A program made the position numbers and the translations under genes. The notes below the pieces were generated by a model. It was not told where the DNA came from. It searched no databases and saw nothing but the letters and a program-made list of their open reading frames with translations. Positions 14,217 through 25,500 of a stretch of 64,000 bases of DNA are shown here, piece after piece (the stretch's first letter is position 1; each line of letters opens with the position of its first letter). Source of the DNA: Stercorarius parasiticus (lineage: Eukaryota; Chordata; Aves; Charadriiformes; Stercorariidae); assembly GCA_013396915.1 (NCBI GenBank), contig VWZL01003483.1:124812-188811 (forward strand). The letters run 5' to 3'.

Positions 14217-14425
14217 GTCTGCAATCCACATTCAGCATGCTGTCACATTCAACTAACTGCCAGCACACAGATGATGCTCTTTTTGATGAGCAGTCCGAAT
14301 CTCCCTACAACACGTTCTTTCTCACACATGCCTCACAGAAGGAGATAAAGATACACAGGCAGAAGCCAATTACTTCGGATCAAAAAGAGAGATTACCAAA
14401 AGAACAAATGGCAGTTACATGCTGA
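14217..14425 (+). other. Splice-compatible ORF, possible terminal exon (speculative)
   Basis: A strong acceptor-like tract (pyrimidine-rich from about 14189, ending CTCTGCAG at 14209-14216) is followed by an open frame of about 68 codons to a TGA at 14423-14425. The predicted peptide is hydrophilic, with an acidic patch (DDALFDEQSES) followed by a Lys/Arg/Gln-rich tail. No domain or family is recognised. No consensus donor lies inside, so if real it would be a last exon. No canonical AATAAA was noticed close downstream; an ATTAAA variant lies near 14668. A chance ORF after a chance acceptor is at least as likely. Confidence 0.13.
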
Positions 14426-14774
14426 AAGTCATGAGAACTGAGCACCTAATTCCCATTTGGCATTTGAAAAAAAATCTCCCTGTCACAGCTCAATCATTTG
14501 CCAAAGGTTCTCTTTGAGAAAAATCTGCATTCTGATGCTAGCATTCCTGCTAACAGACACCACTGTTTCAGCTAGATAGAAAAAAAGGGCATTATAGCAA
14601 GTGTTCTTACAAAAGAATTTTCACTTTAAAAAAAAAAGAGAAAACCTCTTCATAAACAGGTTTACCAATTAAATATTATTGGTATTCACTGAATGTGCTG
14701 CTTATGATACAAGATTTCCTTCAAAAGAGGGAATTACATTCCATCTGAGAGAAGATTAACCATATAAATCCATT

Positions 14775-14955
14775 TTCATTGGCTTTTATTTGATGTTTGT
14801 TTCTGAAATTTAAAACAAATACTGTTTAGATATGCCCCAAGACTTTCATAATTGGTTACAATTTATAAGTCATTCATCAGCACTCATTCAAATGTGCTTA
14901 ATACTATAGACACACATTGTTAAGTGATTACACTTCATGGTGTTTTAGTCTTTGA
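14775..14955. promoter_or_regulatory. Candidate conserved noncoding element
   Basis: Complex AT-rich sequence with several ATTTG, TAATTGG and TTAAGTG words (TAATTGG and TTAAGTG resemble homeodomain/NK-class sites) and no internal repeat. The call is by texture only and is unsupported without an alignment. Confidence 0.2.
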
Positions 14956-15645
14956 GGATTGCTAATGGGATACAAACTTTTCCCCTCCATTGGGGTAATT
15001 AAAAACCAGTTGTCCCCTATGTCTAGGCTGAGTCAATGTTCAAATCCTATCTGCTTCCTGGCCAATGTCAAATGAACAGCACAGAATGAAGGACCATGTA
15101 GAATAAAAGGGACTTTTTTTCCCCTTTTAAGAGGGGAAAGCATCCAGCAAGGTAATTTCCCACAGATAAATTGGAAATCACCGCCCTCTCACCTAATACT
15201 GTTTTTCCTTGACACGTAAGTTGTGTTTTCAACTTAGCAACGTATATTTTTAACAAAGCTATCACTGAACTACAGTTCCATATTACATTTTCTTAGTCTG
15301 TTGAGCACCAGTTTTCTTCTTGCCTCAGAAAAATTCTATTACCTACATCAACATCTTCATCTCATTAAAAGTCATACATAATTACCCAGTCCCCGTGGAT
15401 TATTTGAAGCACTCACATGAGCTTCCATTCTGCTTACTCTGCTGCTTCCATCTCCTCCCCCACATCTCTGGCCAACAAGATACTTGGCTATAAGAAAAGG
15501 GGCACTTTTCATCTGTAACAGGAACAGGCCAGGCTCATGAAGGCTTGCCAAAATACATTTTCTCAGAAACTGCCATAAGAAAAAGATCTTACCTTCCTAA
15601 GTCACTGCAAGAGCTGTCTGAGAAAAAACATGTTTTCCCATTTGG

Positions 15646-15663
15646 AAAAAAAAAAAAAAAAAA
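15646..15663 (+). repeat. Poly-A tract (A18)
   Basis: An uninterrupted run of 18 A residues. The sequence upstream does not resemble a processed gene copy that I can recognise, so it is annotated only as a mononucleotide repeat. Confidence 0.9.
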
Positions 15664-17430
15664 GTCCCTCAGGAAGACATTTCTGTTCATTTACACCAAC
15701 TCATTAGCTGCCAAAATTGACCTCTGCTTTTAAACAACCTATCTCCCTTCCAAATGGCATTTTCATTAAGATGAAATGCTGTTCAAAGACTTTGCAGAAT
15801 TTGCATTTGGTAGACACAGCACATTGTCATCAAATTGTACACAATTACCCTGAAATTAGAATGAACTACAGAAAGGCAATTCAAGCAAACTATCAAAGAA
15901 ATTAAAAGTTTTTGGTAACTCTTCAGTGAATACTTTTTAGAACAAATACTTATGGGCTTACAACAGGTCTATTCAATAGAGGTCCAAGACACACCACACA
16001 ATACGGTGTAAATCTGTCATTCTAAAAATCTTTCCATGTAAGTATTTGTCTTACCATGCCGAATTTTGCTCAGGGTTCTCTCTGATGTACTCCTCAGCAT
16101 CTGTCATCCACACTAGAACTAGGTGAAACTGTATTTTTCTTGTCTTATTAAGCCTCACTGGTTAGTGTAAAAATGGACATAAGCAGCAAATGCATTCTCT
16201 GGTGTTTGCTTGATGAGGTGGTTTTTGTTGTTGTCATTTTGTTTTTTAAGCAACGCAGAGAGCAATTGTGGAACCAAGACAGGAAAGAAGCCCTCATGCA
16301 CCATCTCTTGGAGGACTGTCAGTAGAAAAGCATATAGGCTCCTCAGCTCAACAGCTTGATGCAAAGTTCTGAGAAGCCACTAGGGACTTCTCGTTTACTT
16401 CACAGGGTTTTGGATTAACTCTTCCAGAGCATGAGAATTAAAAGATTAGACAAACGTCATTACGGATTTCATGGAAACCAGCTTCCCGTTCCATACCTAC
16501 AAAGCACCTAATAACATTCTCAGTGAGTCACAGCCCTAAAACAGAAAAGGATTGTTCTCTATACCAAACAATAAGTGCACGTGGTCCTCTTCATGCAAAC
16601 AAACTTACTTCCCAGAGCTGATCTTAAAATTGCCATTATTTAACGCACTGGCATGAAACTGGTTGTTAAACAGCATGACGGAGAAAACACAACATGGTGC
16701 CATGACTTTTGCCTTGTTTGTAAGGGCCAAACACGCCTCTGTACTGCACTCACTCACATTTCCTCACTAAGTCCCTTTCTGCATTCTAATGTCTTTGCAT
16801 ATTTCCACAGTGGCAGTTCACCTTATTTCTTTAACCTGAGCTGGGAGTTTTCTCAGGGGAAGCAATAGTCCCTAGGGACAATGGAGGAGGACTGGGCACC
16901 AAAAGGAGAAAGGGAAAAAGGAAAGCTCCATCTCAAAACAATTGGATCGCTGCTGGATTGCGAGGACAGCAAGCGGGAAGGGAACCAAAACCTGTTGCTT
17001 TGCAAGAGTGGTCCAGGCATAAACTTTGCATGCCTCGGGGTATGGTCAAACTGAACACAATGGACCAGATCTCTATGCTAACCAAACTGCTTTTATTCTT
17101 TCTTTTACCAAAAAGACTCATTTTAAAATACAGATGCTCAAAACGCAGTTTTGCAGTCTGGTTTTGAAAATGCAAACAGAAATAAAAGAGCTTTACTTTG
17201 CTTTATTTAAACAAAAACCTTTACAGTATAAGCATCACTATGTCCCTGCCCACCCTGCAAAAACAGCCCCACAGCGGAATGCCAGCAAGTCACGACAATC
17301 CGAGCACCTAACCTCAAGTCACATATTTTAAGGCAATCCTAGGGAAATATTATGCCTGGGAGGATATCCTCCTGAGTTTTGACTAATTCTGCAGCTTTTA
17401 TAAATAATCCCAAGGTTCAGACCTCAAAGA

Positions 17431-17605
17431 AATGTTGGCTATTATTCCTGTGCTGCTAATTAATGGGACATAAATTAGTTTCTTCTCTGTAACCTTTAAC
17501 TAGCTTCAGAGAACACAACTGAAATGCTAAGAGAAATTTTAACAGGTGGCAGGTAGCATTTTCAAGCTGCCATTTTCATAAACAAATACATGCATGAGTT
17601 TCATA
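17431..17605. promoter_or_regulatory. Candidate conserved noncoding element
   Basis: The stretch includes CTAATTAATGGG and TAAATTAG (paired homeodomain-like cores), CAGGTGGCAGG (E-box CAGGTG) and a CATGCATGAG word, without simple repeats. The mixture of homeodomain and E-box cores in unique sequence is typical of developmental enhancers. Nothing else supports it. Confidence 0.25.
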
Positions 17606-18123
17606 GTTTGAGGAAATGTCTAGTACATGGAACTTTGTCACCACGTTGCCTTCCTGCAGATCATTTCTACACAGCAGCTGTACCTCTGTGAAAATGACGT
17701 GACCTTATGGAAACCGGACATTACACTGCTGCACTTAGTAAAACAACTCACTGTTCCACAGCCTCCTTTTCTTATTTTAGGTATTTCTACAGTTCTGGAT
17801 TCATAAGCAGGACCCTAGGATTTCTAACTGTTGACCTCACGGTGTTTAAAAAAAGCCTCCAAAATAGCTACCACAATAACAGCTGTCGGGTGTAATATGC
17901 AATTTTCAAAAGGTTCATCACACCAATTACAACACAGGATGACAACTACAGTGCAGCATTTGTATTTGATTTTCGTTTTAAATACCTTTAAGTAGCAGTT
18001 TCCAAATTAAAGGGTTCAGCCTGTTCCAAGACTGAGACTGATTCACATGGCCTCTGTAGCCAGATGGAGCTAAACTACTTCCAAGTCAAATCTGAGGGGG
18101 CTTGGCTTGTGGTTTAAAGTATA

Positions 18124-18152
18124 GGGGGAGGAGGGGAGATGTCAGGGTGGGG
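18124..18152 (+). other. Relaxed G-quadruplex motif
   Basis: Plus-strand G runs at 18124-18128 (G5), 18133-18136 (G4), 18145-18147 (G3) and 18149-18152 (G4), with loops of 4, 8 and 1 nt, followed directly by T8. One loop is longer than the strict rule allows, so folding is plausible rather than predicted with confidence. Confidence 0.45.
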
Positions 18153-20192
18153 TTTTTTTTCCAAATTTTACACAGGACAATGTTTTTTTTTATTCATATG
18201 GGCAAGGGATTCATGCTAGTTCAATTCTGCTATTTGTTGCAGGTATACCTGAGCATAGCAACAGTAATGGAAAACCATGGGAGCTACACAGGTAACAGAA
18301 GGCTACTCTGAGTTTTAAAAGGGACATGGTCTATGTTTTATGATCCACACATTCAACACACAGTTATTCCAGCAGTGCCCTGCCTCCTAGAGCAAAGAGC
18401 AGAAGAAAACCTCATCTACACTAAGCTCAATAAGGATACTTCAGTTTGAAATTAAAGGCGGGGAGGGATGACACATGACTGTATAGTGTTCAACAGAGTT
18501 GAGCCAATACATTCTCCCTTTCCCATGGTCAATGGAACCAGAAGCTGGAGGTTCAAACAATAAATCAGGCATTAAAAACATCCACCTCTTTTCATGCAAA
18601 ATAGTGTGATTTGTAAGGACTTGGCTTACTACTTCAACAGCCTCTCCCATAATACTTCAGTCCTTCAATAGCCTTGTAGTCAGATGGTTGGTATCCTGAT
18701 ACTATCATCTCATTGATTTCTTGAATATTTATGTCTGTAACTAGGTATTAATTTTGATATTTTGATTATAAATCCATGATAGAAGGGGCAGAACTGACTA
18801 CTGCAATTCACAGAACACCAATAATAAACCAGTAAATTAACACATGTAAACACTGACTTTCTGCCAAAAAGTCAACAGCTCTCAACCTCTTAAACTATTA
18901 AGTGTGAATTACAGTAACAAATAGATGAGGCAGGAAGGAAACTATTTTAATAATTACTGAATTAAGTATATTGAGATGAGACTTAGAATCTTGATTAAGA
19001 ACTGTGGCCTTTCCTTAAGCGCTTTATAGACAAGTAAGCAAAAGCATTAGCAGCAACAGCCAAAATAAAATGGATGAGTTCTCGATAACTGCAGTTTTTA
19101 AGCAGATTTCTTCCTTGGACTATGCATAAAACTTAACAAAAACTGATTGAAACATTCTGTATTAATGATGGCAAAAGTAACACGCCTATTAAAAAAACTG
19201 CTAGTACTTTGATCCAATAAAGAACAGCATTATATATTTTCAACATTTTCATGCATTTTGTCTTGTAATTATGCAGTAATGCTTGTTTATATGCAGAACC
19301 CTTCTTGGAATGGCATACAAATCAAACAAGGAACAATTTTTCTTTCCTAGTTAGCTATCCCAAATTCTTCCTCAGTACAAGGAACTGGAAGAGGCATGTA
19401 ATTTCATTTACAAAGTGCTTTCTATGCCACATTTGTTCTGCATGCAGTGCCACAGGTGCCCTCGGTGCTTCACAGACAGTGCAGAAAGTCTACAGAATGC
19501 AGACACTGTAGCAAACCTGCTGGCTTGTTTCTGAAGTCTGGAAATGCACCTGTAAGTCTGGTTTCCATGATCTATATAAAATGAAAACTGCAAGATTTAC
19601 TCATTCCCAGGAAGTGTCTCAAAATCAAAGACGTTTATCCCCAGAGTGGCACACAATTTTGTGTGACAGTTACACGTGGAAAAAACACACAGTCACCAGA
19701 TATTAGCAGGTAAAAAATAAAAAAGAAGTAATTTTACAGTATACTGCTATGACAGCAGACAATCATGGAGAAAGCCTCACTGCTCCTGACTCCACCAGTG
19801 AGAACAAGAACTGCTGCTGGGTCTAGCTGGGATTGAAGGAAATGGCTGGCCGCACCTAGAGCTGCGTCTTACTACTGTTCATCAAGTGAGACAGGGCAAG
19901 AGTCTTCCAGCTTCTTGCATTTCTACCACAGCTTAGCGTGTAAGGAACTAGTAGGAGCAACTTTTTGGTAGCAGATATTACTTCTAATCATTCATCCTCT
20001 ATTTCAATTATAACTTGAAAAAATACACATAGCTGGTTGTAAGATTTCCCTTAAATTAATGTTCATCAGTTGGTCACAAAACCCACAGACAAAAATGTGT
20101 AAAATAAAAATAGACTAAGCCACCTAACCAGATTAAACCTCATGGGTGCCAATATAAGTCACAAAAAGAGCAAAGCATCATCCAATCTTCAC

Positions 20193-20270
20193 CTATATAT
20201 TTGCAAACACATTTGAGGGTTTTCATTTTATTCAGTACCCGCTTGGCACGAGGCCAGAGTTCAACTGCTT
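20193..20270 (-). other. Splice-bounded 78-nt ORF, possible cryptic exon
   Basis: Read on the minus strand, a long C/T-rich tract (20276-20310) ends in TTTTTACAG at the acceptor, and the segment ends with TATATAG followed by GTGAAG, a fair donor. The 78 nt between are divisible by three and open in one frame (two bases, 25 codons, one base). The peptide is basic and contains WPRAKRVLNKMK; I recognise no family. The frame stays open for about 17 codons past the donor. It could be a coding exon, an exon of a long noncoding RNA, or chance. Confidence 0.17.
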
Positions 20271-22313
20271 CTGTAAAAATAAAAAAAAAGACAGGGGGGA
20301 GGGAGAAAGGTAGAGCAGGAGACGGGAAATACATACAGAGAAGATATTTGTCCCTTCCTTTCTGGTCTACTTCTATGTAGAAAGCAATCGCTACCATGCG
20401 GTTTCAGCTTCCTGAGCTAGGAGGACTCCTCTAGCCCTTCCCTAAGGGAGATCAGAACCAGAGGACAAACGCGGGTGTGATAAGTGCATAAAGCCACATC
20501 CACAGTGTACGACAGGCTGACCCAGTAACTGAAAGGCTGACCTGTGGAAACATTATCCCTTTCCCAAAGGTTCAGCCTTCCAGCACAAAATGGAGGAAGG
20601 TGAGACAGAACAGCATTTGGTCTTTTTCTTCCTTCTTCCACATACATTTCTCAGCAGATGCTTTCAGCAAAGATGAATCTTTGTGTACTTACTGCGTCCT
20701 ACATACAAGAATTCTATTATACATCCCCTCTGGGAGACTATGTCCATCTCAACAGTAATGAGGATGTTTTACACTCTCACCTGCTGCTAATATAGTACAC
20801 TTTTTCTGCTTTTTCCCTGTCCAGGAAAAAACTAAGCTCTCTGGAATTTTTATTTAGTCCCAAGTGAAAACAGAACTGAACTTCAACCTCTCACCTATAG
20901 TTCCCACATTATAGTGTACACGATTCAAGCAACATATGAGCATTAGGTTTTACTCTAATAAGTTAGATCACTCAAGAGGTGGTCCTAAACTACTGGGGCT
21001 CGGATGATTTTTGAGGGTATTGTATGTCTGTTAAGACTCAAAGGGATTGGGAGTGAAAGCAAGAATTATTATATTCTTACAATTCTCTTCCAGCATCATT
21101 CAAAGTAACTTCACACCAACAGAGGGCTTTTTGTCTTCAAGGTGACAAGACCTTACCTTGAAAAGTGATGGGGGTTTTGTTTGTTTTAAATGGAAGTTAT
21201 CTGCATTGTGTAAATAAAGATCTAAATGGTAAGCTGTTTGTCTGTATTGAAAAATAGGACAGTTAGAGTGCAATTCCTACCATGAAAACATCTCTCTCAT
21301 ATGATTAAGAAGCTTGCTACTTGACAGAGTAACTGGTAGTCCTAAAGTAGATGCACAGCTGGACAAGCACAAATCCCCTACTTTAAATTGGATTTATCCC
21401 TTTGCTAGTCAGACAGTAATTCCAATTTTGTAATTCCATTGCCCAGGCACTACATGGGTCGGAAATCCTCTCTCACAAAAAGGTGACTTCTCTTCTTCAA
21501 GTATCGTTATGAAACAAACATATTGGTCTCTGAGCCCTTTTAAAGCAGGGAACCAACTCCAGTAGACGAAACTAAAAACTACATTGACATGAAATAAATT
21601 ATTCTCTAAAATTTTCAACCAAGCATCACTGCAGCTACTGTAAGCAGACAGGAGAGCACATCAGGGAAAGTTAGAGCGTGCACAACTATACCAACCTTAA
21701 CTGCCTCTGTTCAAAGGAGAGCGCTTTATGGCTGCGAAACCAACTCTACTGCAGCGTGACAGCAACCAGCCTTATCTGGAGATGAAAGGTTTCACCTACA
21801 GAGCGCAGACGTTGTAGGTGTATTTTTTGGGGGATGAAAATTCTTATAGAGCCTGCTGTTTCAAATCATAAACCAAAAAGCAATTGATGGAGACATGCTT
21901 GCAGATAAGAGCTGCCACTATTTCCCATACTTTTCCATTTTCTTTTAATATATGACAGATGAATATAGGCTATTCGTTACTAAAGTATTTATGTTCTAGT
22001 TGCTCCTTTTCCATTAAAAAAATAATTTTAAAGATCAAAAGATCCTGTTTATAAGACCACAATCAGCTACATCTTCACCACCAGCTGTGATACCATGCAG
22101 AGCAGATTATGTCTTTATATGGGGATATAAGCACAAAAAGCATCTGGAAAGTTTAAAGGAAGAAAAAGTAAAGCAAGTAGAAAGGTGAGGGGAAAGGAAG
22201 CTAAAACCAAGGAAACTACAATTGAAAATATTTGAAATAGCAGGAGACTTGTTCCATAAAATATAATATTTTGCAATAAGAGCCTGAAGGTTTATAAATA
22301 TGAATTTACTTCG

Positions 22314-22507
22314 CGGGTGGTGAGGTGGTGGAACAGGTTGCCCAGAGAAGTCGTGGATGCCCCATCCCTGGAAGCATTCAAGGCTAGGCTGGATGGGGCT
22401 TTGAGCAACCTGGTCTAGTGGGAGGTATCCCTGCCCAGGGCAGGGGGGTGGAACTAGATGATCTTTAAGGTCCCTTCCAACCCAAACCATTCTATGATTC
22501 TATGTTC
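22314..22507 (+). mobile_element. CR1 LINE, 3'-end fragment
   Basis: A severely 5'-truncated CR1 retrotransposon. The visible order is that of the CR1 3' region: the GGTGGAACAGGTTGCCCAGAG block, the GCATTCAAGGCTAGGCTGGA block, GGGGGTGGAACTAGATGATC, GGTCCCTTCCAACCCAAACC, then the short ATTCTATG-type tail repeats. The element is about 195 bp and keeps only the end of ORF2 plus the 3' UTR, so it cannot move. The minus-strand open frame over this segment is an antisense shadow. The body is close to the family pattern, so the copy seems moderately young, but divergence was not measured. Confidence 0.96.
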
Positions 22508-25500
22508 TATATCTTGGACTCTTCAAAGAAAGTATTTATGATGAGCAACCGCGTGTATGCATGTCAAGAACTGGTTTAGCTAAAAGAGCCGAGTTCCATC
22601 CTGCATTAGTAGGTTAGAAAGAGTAAAATGTACGTATGTGTTCAATGCATGATAAAATCCCAGTTTTCATCCTGGATGGTTTAGAGAAAGGAAGCACATG
22701 ATGTCAGCAGATCATCCAAGTGTGGAACAGACTGCCTGCTAAATAAAATCTGCTGGGGCTGCTGAACGAAACTAAGTTAATTTGGCATGTGGACTCCTAA
22801 CCCAAGTTGTTCTTCATTCACAGACGCTTTTTTCCAGACAAGGGACTCTTGCTTACAAGGCATTCGCAGGGTACTAGGATGGAACACAGATTCAAATATG
22901 TTTCATTCTTCCTCAGGAAAATTCCCCAAAGGGTGCTTTGCACTGGAAAAAAACAGAGCAACATACCATCTGGAAGTTCACAGTAGCATAGATGCAAATA
23001 TTAGAGTTCAGAGTTGCAATGAGAATCCCTTCCCTTTCTCCCAGGGGGTCTCCAGAGTTTTGTTTCTTCTAACTAATTCGGTTAGACACCTGAAAGCTTG
23101 TGAATGAATGCAACAAGCAAGGCCAACCCTGACAACTAGCAGTCTGAGGCTTGTGAGGCATCTTTGCCCCTAGAGCTCCCAGTCCACTCCCCTGCCACTC
23201 CACTACAAGGCCGCAGCTGATCCAGCTTGAGCAGAGAGTTCACAATTGCATCAAATAGCTTCTTTTCTGCACATCAGCATGGCCAGAAGGTACATGAAAC
23301 CTCACAATGCACGAGACCAAACTCTCCTTCCACCTTTCCCACCCTTCAACAGCATCCAGGTATCAAGCTGTGCTTTCCAGATGAGGACGCAGGCTCAGGT
23401 TTTGGGAACTGAAGCGTACAGTAGGTAAGCACATAAGAGAGCACAGGGTTGGGGTCACGCTTCATGGAGTAAAGGAGACATAAGAGGATCTTCAATAGGA
23501 GTGGCATTGCTTCCTCGCTGCAGAACACATTTTCAACCTACACAGTGCTGCTGAAGTTTCACATCAGTGTCTATATTTAAGGATTTCCCTTCTGCCTCCA
23601 TTAAAGTAGAATTAGGGACAAAAAAAAAAAAATTAATGTGGCAGCATGGTGACTTCAGAGTGCACAGACTCCACAATTTTGACTTTTAACATACAGAGAT
23701 CTTCGCGATTAGCATCATCTCAAGGGCTGCACACATACATACTTGAGCAGCCTGTTTGAGTCACAGTTCCTTAAAGACAACGCCTGTCTCTCTGCCTTAG
23801 CAGTTATGCAATTGTTCCCTTCAGCCTGTGACCCAATGACAAGCTGAGATGATGTGAATCAATGTGACACAGTCCACCCCCTTTTTTCTTAATTCTTCTG
23901 GGATTACTAAGTACAGGCTAGCAGGGTTTCAGAGTAGCAGAACTTAACAATTCAATCTTGGTTTTTCAGACTTACGAATCCTACTGTAAGGTAGGGAAGA
24001 CAGAGAGGAGTGATGGATCAAGAGAGCCAGACTAGAACCAGTTCTTATAAAAAGCAAAACAATTACACTGAATCTTACTTTCATAACTAACATTTCAAAT
24101 GCCTAGAAAAATAATTTTGTAATCATTACATTGAAAAATGTGTACAACATGTTTCCAATATGCATGACCTTACATTTAATTAAAACTGAATATGATAATT
24201 ATTGTGTGTTAAACAGCAATTTAAAAAGTACTGGAGTTGAAGAGCTATACAATAAATACCTACTGACTTCTGCATGCTAATTCACGCACAATTGTAACAG
24301 GCTTCAAATGCAAATGTGCCCATTGTCAACTTTAGGAGGCTTTAGTAAACTGTCGTTCCTCTTTTTCATAAACTTCATTTGCAAGATTTGATGTAGTTCC
24401 CATTCTTCATTCATTTGGCTAGTGACCTCCTTTACCGGTGAGGCTGATGCTTGCGTCTCTCCTTTTGCTATTTTGTACAGAAATCGTTCACCACTCACCA
24501 TGAGCTTTGTTACATCCAATCTAAATCCTGTCCAGTAAAGACCAATCCTGTACTTCAAGAACCAGAGGTCTGCAGGAAGAAAGGGTATGACAAGTCTTGC
24601 TTTTCAAATCTTAACTTCTATTGCAGAATGAGAATAAGCACAAAAGGTATACTGCATCACGGCATGAGAGGAACAAATGCTTTCCAGAAGTGAGGTAAGA
24701 AGCAAAGCCTAGCAGAATTGTACTTGGAAATAGTCTGCTTTTTTCCTAGTCCATATTATGCTTGAAAATAAATACTTTTTACACCATATATTTTACAAAA
24801 ATCTTCCCAGAGCCCCTCACCTACCAGCACAAAGCTTATTTGAGAACTACTGAAAACCACCTGTGCCCAATACAGTCATGCTAGAACCATATCCTACGTC
24901 CTTCAAAATAAACATTAAAAAAAAAAACCTACAAACATATCCTCCATCTTGCAAGGTGAGTAGCCATACAGTATGTTTCTCAATTTTGAAGATACAGCCT
25001 TCCATCTTACTCAATGAAGAGTAAGCCACATTTTCCAGATATTTGCATGTTAGCAATTCAGCATTGCCTCACATGAAATCACTCCTTCACAGTACGAAAC
25101 TAAATGATGCAATGTCAAGTAGCAGATTTAGGAATAGGTCTGTGAATCCAAGGAGGCTTCGCCAGAATCACTCAGAGCTTCACAAAACTCCTCGTTTACC
25201 AAAATTTCTTTGTAGCAGTTAACCAAAAAAGCTTTCTATGAGTAACCAGTTAGTTGGGGAGTTCCCTTCAATGAATTTAAGGTAAACCGTAAGATATATT
25301 GAGAGGACTGGTTAGATTACCTGTTAAAGGCAATGCAGCTGCATCAAAAAACTCATTTTATTATTTTGCTTCTCAACACCACATCACTGGCACAGCTTAT
25401 AAAGCACTCTGAAGTATTGTTACAGATATGCCTTTTAGCCTTTACACCTTTTAGGATGTGGAGATGTCCTAAATGAGGCATCATCAGTAGCTCTGAATAA

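Larger units (their letters stand above)
1..22313. other. Noncoding unique sequence, no gene seen
   Basis: This block is AT-rich, with stop codons frequent in all six frames. The longest open stretches are about 140 codons or less, and none resembles a protein family I recognise. Compositionally richer patches (about 10220-10400 and 11640-11830) do not carry a convincing exon. What it does hold is listed separately: simple repeats, a 24-bp tandem duplication, two G-rich motifs, two splice-compatible short ORFs and some stretches that look conserved. It could be intergenic or intronic; nothing in it decides between the two. Confidence 0.7.

Noticed and set aside
22107..22490. 127-codon minus-strand ORF
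   Set aside because: Antisense shadow of the plus-strand CR1 fragment plus flanking sequence.
23346..23460. Possible minus-strand MIR (CCAGATGAGGACGCAGGCTCAGG)
   Set aside because: Only one short block resembles the MIR core; the following blocks do not line up.
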